DNA of 5,641 bases from JACKJA01 sp050297015 (GTDB taxonomy: Bacteria; Pseudomonadota; Alphaproteobacteria; Micavibrionales; Micavibrionaceae). Every line of letters starts with the position of its first letter. Within the stretch, counting starts at the first letter, position 1. The notes under the pieces were generated by a model. That model searched no databases and was not told where the DNA came from. It saw only the letters and a list, made by a program, of their open reading frames with translations. The stretch is taken from positions 1 through 5,641 of the forward strand of contig JBNKRZ010000028.1 in NCBI GenBank assembly GCA_050297015.1, in the 5' to 3' direction. Shown piece after piece: positions 1 through 5,641 of the stretch. A program made the position numbers and the translations under genes.

Positions 1-73
1 GCGTCGAAGCTCTTTAAAGAAGTGTCCCACGTGCTTCGCACTTCGGGACAGGGCTTCTCCTCGCAATGACGGT
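1..73 (-). repeat. interrupted palindromic dispersed-repeat-like element
   Basis: On the minus strand this begins GTCATTGCGAGGAGAAG (71-55), a string I associate from general experience with short intergenic repeats scattered through many bacterial genomes; I have not checked this. Arms GAAGC (6-10) and GCTTC (53-57) are inverted, and the palindrome CTTTAAAG lies between them. The 31-bp hairpin at 23-53 sits inside the element. Without it, the remaining sequence would form a simple GAAGC...TTTAAA...GCTTC palindrome. The element probably continues past the left edge. Confidence 0.5.
23..53. repeat. 31-bp hairpin repeat, copy 1
   Basis: This matches positions 207-237 at all 31 positions. Its ends are inverted: TGTCCC (23-28) pairs with GGGACA (45-50), and inside them GTGC and GCAC pair across a TTC loop, with a small asymmetric internal loop between the two stems. 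A trailing GGG completes the shared part. Exact identity of two copies about 180 bp apart means recent duplication, conversion or insertion of a common element. No protein-coding role is evident. Confidence 0.85.
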
Positions 74-83
74 GCACTAACAT

Positions 84-103
84 CCCCCCTTTTTTTTAAG
101 GGG
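84..103. repeat. C-tract/T-tract/G-tract palindrome
   Basis: Six C, eight T, two A and four G in a row can fold into a stem of CCCCTT with AAGGGG around a loop of T. It resembles the next palindrome (118-141) and belongs to the same C-rich/G-rich family. It is not followed by a T-run on either strand, so I do not call it a terminator. Confidence 0.45.
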
Positions 104-117
104 AGCGCCATCTTTTC

Positions 118-141
118 CCTCCCTCCTTTTAAGGGGGGAGG
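118..141. repeat. near-perfect 24-nt C/G-tract palindrome
   Basis: Left arm CCTCCCTCCTT pairs with right arm AAGGGGGGAGG around a TT loop, eleven pairs with one T-G wobble. The right arm runs directly into GTTAGG, giving GGGGAGGTTAG (135-145), an 11-bp string that recurs exactly at 241-251. This suggests repeated units of one dispersed element. Confidence 0.6.
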
Positions 142-192
142 TTAGGAGGGGGGTAAAGCCACAACCTACGACCCCCTCCCTAACCCTCCCCC
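134..192. repeat. long imperfect inverted repeat, 23-nt arms
   Basis: The G-rich arm 134-156 and the C-rich arm 170-192 are reverse complements at 19 of 23 positions, separated by 13 nt. The centre of each arm carries TTAGG or its complement CCTAA. The left arm shares sequence with the palindrome at 118-141, so the two foldings would compete. On RNA from either strand this would be a very stable stem. Confidence 0.6.
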
Positions 193-251
193 TGATTATT
201 AAGCGTTGTCCCACGTGCTTCGCACTTCGGGACAGGGGGAGGGGAGGTTAG
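181..251. repeat. G/C-tract palindrome interrupted by hairpin copy 2
   Basis: CCCTCCCCCT (184-193) is the exact reverse complement of AGGGGGAGGG (234-243), and beyond them TAA (181-183) and TTA (248-250) also match after a short indel. The spacer contains GATTATTAAG and then hairpin copy 2. The layout is that of a C-tract/G-tract palindrome like its neighbours, with the 31-bp hairpin lying where the loop or inner right arm would be. Confidence 0.5.
207..237. repeat. 31-bp hairpin repeat, copy 2
   Basis: Exact copy of 23-53 in the same orientation, with the same TGTCCC/GGGACA outer stem and GTGC/GCAC inner stem. Flanks differ from copy 1: TTAAGCGT on the left and GGAGGGG on the right, against TTAAAGAAG and CTTCTCC. 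The shared block is therefore the repeat itself and not part of a larger duplication. Confidence 0.85.
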
Positions 252-258
252 AGCGTCT

Positions 259-283
259 GGGGACACAATAGTTATTGTGCCCC
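259..283. repeat. 25-nt hairpin, GGGG-CACAATA stem
   Basis: GGGG (259-262) and CACAATA (264-270) pair with TATTGTG (273-279) and CCCC (280-283) across a GT centre, leaving one bulged A at 263. This is eleven pairs. It lies about 95 bp past the recR stop and has no T-run on either side, so it is either a repeat or a weak 3'-end structure. Confidence 0.55.
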
Positions 284-307
284 GACTCCGTATGCGACTC
301 CCTATGC
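284..307. repeat. 12-bp tandem duplication
   Basis: GACTCCGTATGC (284-295) is followed directly by GACTCCCTATGC (296-307), one mismatch in twelve. The next twelve bases (TACCTCATGCCC) look like a more diverged third unit. No function is evident. Confidence 0.55.
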
Positions 308-319
308 TACCTCATGCCC

Positions 320-357
320 GATACGTGATACATACTACGTGGTACGTATCACGTATC
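320..357. repeat. 38-nt hairpin with perfect 12-bp stem, downstream of recR
   Basis: GATACGTGATAC (320-331) and GTATCACGTATC (346-357) are perfect reverse complements. After one mismatch, TAC and GTA extend the stem, leaving a TACGTG loop. The right arm includes ACGTATC twice in tandem (344-350, 351-357). The hairpin starts 19 nt past the recR stop codon, so it should be present in the recR transcript and could block 3' exonucleases or help end transcription. There is no T-run after it on the minus strand, so a classical intrinsic terminator is not supported. Confidence 0.65.
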
Positions 358-376
358 ATGCACTCATACCCTATGA

Positions 377-970
377 CTACCCGCGGGAGCGCAAAGCCGT
401 GGTAATGGTGCCGTCATCAAGGTAATCCAGCTCGCCGCCCACGGGCACGCCATGTGCAAGACGGGTAATTTTTAAGGCGGGGTCACTATCCTGCAAACGA
501 TCGGTTAGATAATGGGCAGTGGATTGCCCGTCAACCGTAGCGCTGAGGGCCAGAATAATCTCACCAGTCCCTTCGGCCTTCACGCGGGCACAGAGTGATT
601 CAATACGCAAATCTTCGGGACGTACACCGTCCAGCGCGCTCAAAACCCCGCCCAGTATGTGATAACGCCCCTTGTACGCGTGCGTACGCTCAATCGCCCA
701 TAGATCGGCAACGCCCGCCACCACGCATAAGGCACTGCTCTCCCGCTTGACATCCTGACAAATCCGGCAAGGGTCGACCGTATCGAGATTCCCGCACACG
801 CCACATTCCCCGACCCGCGCCGCCGCATTTTCAAGCGCCTGTATCAAGGGCGCCATTTTCCGTTCCTTATTGGTCAAAAGATGCAAAACCGCCCGCTTGG
901 CCGAGCGCGGCCCCAATCCCGGCAAGCGCGCCATATTCTTAATCAGGGTTTCAATCTCATTATCAGCCAT
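377..970 (-). CDS. recR: recombination protein RecR
   Basis: Full-length RecR of 197 residues, the usual size. It works with RecO (and RecF) in the cytoplasm to load RecA onto SSB-coated single-stranded DNA at gaps. Visible order: a helix-hairpin-helix DNA-binding segment at 16-32 (LPGLGPRSAKRAVLHLL), a four-cysteine zinc site (C56, C59, C68, C71), a Toprim domain from about 81 with DLWAIE and LGGVLSALDGV, then ATVDGQSTAHY (144-154) and the family signature HGVPVGGELDYLDDG (173-187). The Toprim VVE of many proteobacterial RecR proteins is VVA here (A85). The start is supported by GGAG about ten bases upstream, and lolA ends 15 bp before it, so the two are probably co-transcribed and perhaps translationally coupled. 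recR usually follows dnaX-ybaB; here it follows lolA. Confidence 0.97.
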   Translation of the reverse strand: MADNEIETLIKNMARLPGLGPRSAKRAVLHLLTNKERKMAPLIQALENAAARVGECGVCGNLDTVDPCRICQDVKRESSALCVVAGVADLWAIERTHAYKGRYHILGGVLSALDGVRPEDLRIESLCARVKAEGTGEIILALSATVDGQSTAHYLTDRLQDSDPALKITRLAHGVPVGGELDYLDDGTITTALRSRG

Positions 971-985
971 TCAAATACGGCTCCG

Positions 986-1603
986 TCAATCGTTATAAAC
1001 GCCCGCGCCAGACACCGGGTCTTGATAAGCAAATAGCTCACGCGGCAAATCAAGGCCGGTTTGGAGCTGGAATAACTCAACCTCCGTCACACCGCCCATT
1101 GCATCGGTCACACGCCACTTTTTAAGCGCCATCGGATTTTCAGTAAAACCCAAAAGCAACGTCCCCGCGCCCGGATCGGCCGTTTGCACCAGCGCGATTT
1201 GGAGCAATCCGCCAGCGCGGCGTATGCTATTCACTGTTACATCACCGGACAAGCGTAAATCCCCGCGCAAAAGGAAATCCGCCAGCGTTTGCCCGATTGG
1301 CGCGTTGGATTGCTCGCCCAATTCACTGTCATAGAAATACAGGAAAAAACCGTCAGCCACGATAAAATCGTCCAGCTCGTCATATTCAAACCGCAATTTT
1401 CCGGGACGGTTTAGATAAAATGTACCGACAAGCTGCGTGCCGTCCGGCCCGGTTTGCAAAAAGCGCGCCTGCGCCGTATCCAGCGCACGCAAGTAACTTT
1501 CCGCCTTTTGGAGAGAGGGCGGCATACGCCCGTCAGTTTCAGCCTGCGCCGGCAGGGCCAAAAACACAAAAAACAAAATGGGAATTATGCACTTTATCAT
1601 CAT
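986..1603 (-). CDS. lolA: LolA-type outer-membrane lipoprotein carrier protein
   Basis: About 205 residues from the ATG at 1603. A signal peptide is clear: MMIK, a hydrophobic stretch and an ALPAQA cleavage site near residue 21, so the mature protein is periplasmic. Family features follow in order: ARFLQ (46-50), GTFYLNRPGKLRFEY (60-74), the LADFLL segment (108-112), then WRVTDAMGGVTEVELFQLQ and LPRELF near the C-terminus. LolA takes lipoproteins from the LolCDE exporter across the periplasm; alphaproteobacteria generally lack a recognisable LolB. ftsK and lolA are commonly neighbours in this class, which supports the call. A TTG at 1621 in frame would add six residues, but neither start has a convincing Shine-Dalgarno; the ATG pair at 1603/1600 gives the better signal peptide. 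It begins 45 bp after the HigA-like gene and ends 15 bp before recR. Confidence 0.88.
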   Translation of the reverse strand: MMIKCIIPILFFVFLALPAQAETDGRMPPSLQKAESYLRALDTAQARFLQTGPDGTQLVGTFYLNRPGKLRFEYDELDDFIVADGFFLYFYDSELGEQSNAPIGQTLADFLLRGDLRLSGDVTVNSIRRAGGLLQIALVQTADPGAGTLLLGFTENPMALKKWRVTDAMGGVTEVELFQLQTGLDLPRELFAYQDPVSGAGVYND

Positions 1604-1648
1604 TTGATTGATATAGGACAAAGCGCGGAAAAGGAAGGGGTAAAGCGC

Positions 1649-1933
1649 CTATTTATTGAACATCTCCACGCCCAGCTTGTCTTCTTGCGTGCGTAAAAGC
1701 GCCATATCATAGGCAAGCTGCATTTTCGCAAGCAAATCGGCATTAACCCCAAAGGCTTTTTCGATGCGCAACGCCATCTCCAGTGACAAATCCGCCCGGC
1801 CATTGACCATGGCTGAAAGCGCTTGCCGCCCGACTTTGAGGATTTTTGCGGCGCTACTTACATTCAAGCCCTTGGCCTCAATAATGTTTTTTTTAATCAT
1901 CGTGCCGGGATGCGCCGGTGTATTTTGTGACAT
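1649..1933 (-). CDS. HigA/VapI-family helix-turn-helix protein, no adjacent toxin
   Basis: A 94-residue protein of the HigA antitoxin family. It starts with the family's HPG motif (8-10, HPGTMI) and contains a helix-turn-helix around 25-45, where AAKILKVGRQALSAMVNGRADLS matches the usual pattern of A..LGVSR..LS.I.NGR..I. The following ALRIEKAFG and LAKMQLAYDMALLR also match, with Leu where most members have Trp in the WL.LQ..YD motif. HigA proteins bind DNA and, when paired, neutralise the ribosome-dependent RNase HigB. HigB is normally encoded just upstream, but only 134 bp separate this gene from ftsK, too short for HigB, and lolA lies downstream. It is therefore solitary: either an orphan antitoxin or a regulator in its own right. 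The start has a good Shine-Dalgarno (GGGAG, six bases before ATG). Confidence 0.88.
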   Translation of the reverse strand: MSQNTPAHPGTMIKKNIIEAKGLNVSSAAKILKVGRQALSAMVNGRADLSLEMALRIEKAFGVNADLLAKMQLAYDMALLRTQEDKLGVEMFNK

Positions 1934-1979
1934 AGTAAACTCCCTTTAAAATAAAGACGAATCTTCTCCACCCTCGGAA

Positions 1980-2008
1980 ATAATACCGTCACGCGACACA
2001 CGACGCAA
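1980..2008 (-). promoter_or_regulatory. putative sigma-70 promoter for the higA-like/lolA/recR unit
   Basis: On the minus strand, TTGCGT (2008-2003), a 17-bp spacer and TATTAT (1985-1980) make a good fit to a housekeeping promoter: three of six at -35, five of six at -10, ideal spacing. Transcription would start near 1973, giving a leader of about 40 nt with GGGAG in front of the ATG. Just upstream are GTTAAC (2014-2019) and the 10-bp palindrome TGCATATGCA (2030-2039). Either could be an operator for autoregulation by the HigA-like protein, but that is inference from the family. Confidence 0.5.
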
Positions 2009-2067
2009 GGGGGGTTAACAGAACATACCTGCATATGCACAATATTCTACAATCGTTAAGAGATATT

Positions 2068-4536
2068 TTATCCCGCCTCGCTGAAATCGCTCACGAGGAT
2101 TTCACGCTTTCCTGTGGGTGACGCTTTAGAGACGACACCCTGCCGTTCCATCTCCTCGATAATCCGCGCGGCGCGGTTATAACCGATTTGCAAATGACGC
2201 TGGATAAAGCTGGTCGAGGCCTTACCCTCGCGCGCGACGATGGCTACGGCTTGATCGTACAGCTCATCAACACTGTTACCGCCGTCGCTATCACCATCCC
2301 CGAACAGCGCCCCCATGACCTCACTATCACCGAAATCGCCGCCTTCGGTAATCTCCTCAAGGTAATGCGGCTCGCCCTGTGCCTTCAGATAGCTCACAAC
2401 ATTTTCAACATCCTCGTCGGAGGTAAACGGCCCATGCACGCGCTTGATCCGCCCGCCCGCTGCCATGTAGAGCATATCCCCCATACCGAGAAGCTGTTCC
2501 GCCCCGCCTTCGCCAAGGATCGTGCGGGAGTCGATTTTTGATGTCACAGCAAAGGAAATCCGCGTCGGGAAATTGGCCTTGATAACCCCGGTAATCACGT
2601 CAACGGACGGGCGCTGCGTCGCCATAATCAGGTGAATCCCCGCGGCCCGCGCCATCTGGGCCAAGCGCTGGATGGCGTTTTCAACATCCTTACCCGCCAC
2701 CAACATCAAATCGGCAAATTCATCGACAACCACAACGATATAGGGCAGCTCCGTTGTATCGAGGGGCTGCTCCTCAAAAATCGGCTTACCCGTATCGGGA
2801 TCAAAACCGGTCTGAACCTTACGCATAAGCGTCTCACCCTTTTTGCGGGCCTGCCGCAGCCGTTCATTATAGCCTTCGATATTCCGCACACCGAGCTTGG
2901 ACATCGCGCGGTAACGCTCTTCCATTTCTTGCACGGTCCATTTCAGGGAAACAACGGCTTTCCCCGGCTCTGTTACCACAGGCGCCAGCAAATGCGGGAT
3001 ATCGTCGTAAACCGACAGTTCCAGCATTTTCGGGTCAATCATAATAAAGCGGCATTTTTCCGGCGGTAATTGATAGAGCAAAGACAAAATCATCGTATTC
3101 ACAGCCACGGATTTCCCGGAGCCTGTCGTCCCGGCCACCAGCAAATGCGGCATCTTGGCAAGGTCGGCCACAATCGGATGCCCACCGATATCTTTCCCCA
3201 AAATCAAAGGCAGGTGCGCCTTGGCATTTTGCACCTCGCGCGTCTCCAGCATTTCGCGCATAAAGACCGTCTGGCGGAATTTGTTGGGCAGCTCAATCCC
3301 GATCACGTTACGCCCCGGAATAACGGCACAACGCACGGAAACCGCGGCCATCGAACGCGCAATATCGTCCGCCAGAGACACAACGCGCTGCGTTTTAACA
3401 CCGGGCGCGGGTTCAAATTCATAGAGCGTCACCACCGGGCCGGGATGAATGGAAACAATTTCGCCATTCACATTGAAATCCGCCAAAACGTTTTGCAAAA
3501 GCTCGGCATTATGCCGCAAAGCCTTGTCATCAGGCACTTCACCCTCATCCTGTTCAGGCAAGGGTTGGAGCAGGCCCACGGACGGCAGCTCCCACGCGCC
3601 ACCATCATCTAGCGTAAAACTGGTCTGGTGAGACTTTTTATGCGTTTTTTGCGGACTGGCAATCGGAATCGACGCCGCAGAAAGCGGGGCCGGAGGAACA
3701 GACATCTCCAACGAAGGAGAAGCTACGGCTTCCCCTTCAAAAGATGTCGTCTTATTCGCGACAGGCTTTTCTTTCTTTAAACGGGGTTTTGTCGCCATCT
3801 TGGCAGCACGCCGGACAGGCGGCTGATAATCAGGATCGCCATAATGGCGCACCCAATCATAAAAACCTATTACCCCCGCATAAACCAGCAAAGCGCCATT
3901 AAGCGCTCCAACCGCACACAATTTTGAAAACCAGACTACATGCGCGCGCGTTACAACCATCGCATAAAGTGTCAAGGCCAGCCCGACCAAAGCCGCGGAT
4001 ACCGCCATCACCGTGTGTTCATACCCGCCAACAAAAGGATGGATAACAGCCGCCGCCCGACTCAACATCAGCGTTCCGCCGCTCCCGCCCAAATAAGGGG
4101 TCAAGAGCCATTCCCCGGCCGGCAAGCGGGCAAAAGCCATCGCCATACACAAAGCGCCACCGATCATCGCCGCCGCCCGTGCCCATAAACGCGCCACGAA
4201 CAGACGCCGGACAATTCGTACGCCCCACAGGCTCATCACCAAACCGAAAACAACGCTCCCCAGCCCCAACGTCTGGAGCAGAAAATCTGCCACATGCGCG
4301 CCCGGAACACCCAGCCAGTTGCTCACACCATCCTCAGAAAGGGCACCAGAGGTGTTCCACGAAGGATCGGTGTGGTGATAGCTGGCCACGGCCAGCAACG
4401 CGAACAAACCGCTCAACAGAAAAACACCGCCGGTCAAATCAATCAGCCGCCGCGCAATAAAAGCCTGCGCGCTTTCCGGCAAAAAGGGCAGAGTGCGTTT
4501 TTTCTTTTTACGAATAGCTTTGGAATATTGTCCCAT
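2068..4536 (-). CDS. ftsK: DNA translocase FtsK
   Basis: Full length at 822 residues. FtsK sits at the division septum and pumps chromosomal DNA so that XerCD can resolve dimers at dif. The N-terminus is basic and followed by about four or five membrane segments (roughly 34-53, 91-110, 121-139, 175-196, 205-225). A Pro/Ser/Lys-rich linker (about 235-330) is short compared with E. coli but normal for this class. The motor domain follows, with Walker A GTTGSGKS (469-476), Walker B IVVVVDE (600-606), MATQRPSVDVITG (638-650) and NFPTRISFAVTSKIDSRTIL. The C-terminal gamma winged helix (about 755-815, ELYDQAVAIV...GKREIL) reads polar DNA motifs. The start has AAAGGA a few bases upstream. No key motor residue is missing. 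Confidence 0.98.
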   Translation of the reverse strand: MGQYSKAIRKKKKRTLPFLPESAQAFIARRLIDLTGGVFLLSGLFALLAVASYHHTDPSWNTSGALSEDGVSNWLGVPGAHVADFLLQTLGLGSVVFGLVMSLWGVRIVRRLFVARLWARAAAMIGGALCMAMAFARLPAGEWLLTPYLGGSGGTLMLSRAAAVIHPFVGGYEHTVMAVSAALVGLALTLYAMVVTRAHVVWFSKLCAVGALNGALLVYAGVIGFYDWVRHYGDPDYQPPVRRAAKMATKPRLKKEKPVANKTTSFEGEAVASPSLEMSVPPAPLSAASIPIASPQKTHKKSHQTSFTLDDGGAWELPSVGLLQPLPEQDEGEVPDDKALRHNAELLQNVLADFNVNGEIVSIHPGPVVTLYEFEPAPGVKTQRVVSLADDIARSMAAVSVRCAVIPGRNVIGIELPNKFRQTVFMREMLETREVQNAKAHLPLILGKDIGGHPIVADLAKMPHLLVAGTTGSGKSVAVNTMILSLLYQLPPEKCRFIMIDPKMLELSVYDDIPHLLAPVVTEPGKAVVSLKWTVQEMEERYRAMSKLGVRNIEGYNERLRQARKKGETLMRKVQTGFDPDTGKPIFEEQPLDTTELPYIVVVVDEFADLMLVAGKDVENAIQRLAQMARAAGIHLIMATQRPSVDVITGVIKANFPTRISFAVTSKIDSRTILGEGGAEQLLGMGDMLYMAAGGRIKRVHGPFTSDEDVENVVSYLKAQGEPHYLEEITEGGDFGDSEVMGALFGDGDSDGGNSVDELYDQAVAIVAREGKASTSFIQRHLQIGYNRAARIIEEMERQGVVSKASPTGKREILVSDFSEAG

Positions 4537-5641
4537 ACGATCCTTTTATTTTTCTGTTTAATTTGAAAGACGGCGATACACCGCAGAAGTAAAAGATAGC
4601 CCGGCAAAGCGGGAAAAGATTTTTCATACATACACAGTTTAACGCGCCAAAGACCAAAAGACAAGAAAGGAGAACGCGCTCTGCGCTTTGTTTTTCATTC
4701 CCTTTCCGTCAAATATTAACTTTTTGTTAACCTTTTTAGCGTTTCCTGAACACAGGACATTCGTCCTAAGTCTTTTGCCAAAGCTACATTAGCTACATTG
4801 TCTTTGCCTCTCTAACGTCAGGAGGGTTTATATGGGCATAACCGTTTCGCAAACCGCGCCAAAAAACGGCCATGTGGAATACGCTATCTACACGTTCACC
4901 GCACCCGATCAAAGCGGAACACAGCCCTTACTATGGCAAAAATTCAAGACATTAAAACAACGACGAAAAGCGCTGCAAACCGCAGAAAAGCTTGCGCGTA
5001 GCGGACGTTACAAAAAGGTGGAGATCAAACAGAAATACTTTGACCGCCGCGCGGGCCGTATGGCCGCATTGACCGTCCGCATTTTTGAAGACCGCAAGCC
5101 TCTTACCCCTGGGAAAATCCTAACACGTGTTTTAACACTGTTGGCGGGGCTGTCAGCCTTTATTGTGACTTACGCTCTGACAATAGGCGGATAAAACGCT
5201 ATTCCTCAGCAAGCTGGCCGTTCGGATTCGTTTCAACCAGTGCGGCAACCTGTTCAAACACACGGGCGTTTTCCTGCATCTGTTCAGCCAGCGGCGGGTT
5301 TTGTTCACCGATTGTCTTAAAGAAAGCTGAGGCATCACGGAGAAGGCGTGCAGCAAGTTCAGCATGTGTAGTCATAAATCTATCCTAACGTTAAGAAAGA
5401 TGGGTTTCACGGAACGGGTGCGCCTTGTACGTCCCCAATATCCGCACTTCTTTGGCAAAAAATGCCAATTCTTCCAAGGCCAAAGACAAAGAGCGGCTAT
5501 CCGTATGCCCCTCCACATCACAATAAAACTGGGCCGCCTGAAAATTTTCATCAACATATGATTCCAGTTTAACCATATTGACGCCATTAGTCGCAAAACC
5601 GCCCATTGCCTTATACAGAGCCGCGGGAATATTGCGCACTT

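Larger units (their letters stand above)
1..376. other. gene-free, repeat-rich intergenic region downstream of recR
   Basis: No reading frame with protein-like composition is visible here. Almost the whole stretch is short repeats: an interrupted palindromic repeat at the left edge, a 31-bp hairpin in two copies, several C-tract/G-tract palindromes, a 12-bp tandem duplication and two further hairpins. They are listed separately. The region lies past the 3' end of recR, so hairpins transcribed from the minus strand could protect or end that mRNA, but no hairpin is followed by a clear T-run in the recR direction. The patch looks like a landing zone for small dispersed elements. The left boundary of the cluster is cut by the window edge. 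Confidence 0.75.

Overview
The window looks like chromosomal core DNA from an alphaproteobacterium. The FtsK, RecR, LolA-type and prephenate dehydratase sequences all read as alphaproteobacterial variants, for example RecR ending in GVPVGGELDYLDDGTITTALRSR-type residues, an FtsK of 822 residues, and a PheA regulatory domain with LESY in place of ESRP. A TTAA-N7-TTAA box matching the CtrA consensus in front of ftsK fits the same class. I cannot name the genus. No gene of a recognisable defence, phage or transposon system is present.

Layout. Positions 1-376 hold no gene. They are a dense patch of short palindromic and G/C-tract repeats, including a 31-bp hairpin present twice and apparently sitting inside two unrelated repeat types. 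Then, all on the minus strand and read from high to low coordinates, come ftsK (4536-2068), a solitary HigA-type regulator (1933-1649), a LolA-type periplasmic lipoprotein carrier (about 1603-986) and recR (970-377). The antitoxin-like gene has its own plausible sigma-70 promoter (1980-2008). It is followed closely by lolA and recR, so these three probably form one transcription unit, with ftsK upstream either separate or reading through.

Divergent from ftsK, across a 295-bp intergenic region, is an unrecognised 120-residue protein with one C-terminal membrane segment (4832-5194, plus strand, very strong Shine-Dalgarno). It converges, with only 4 bp between stops, on a minus-strand pair: the C-terminal part of prephenate dehydratase (pheA, cut by the right edge) followed by a small 58-residue acidic helical protein (5375-5199).

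Functionally this is a housekeeping set: chromosome segregation at the septum (FtsK), recombinational repair (RecR), outer-membrane lipoprotein transport (LolA) and phenylalanine synthesis (PheA). The points most worth a second look are the nested hairpin repeats, the CtrA-like box between ftsK and the unknown membrane protein, the toxin-less HigA between ftsK and lolA, and the two small uncharacterised proteins.
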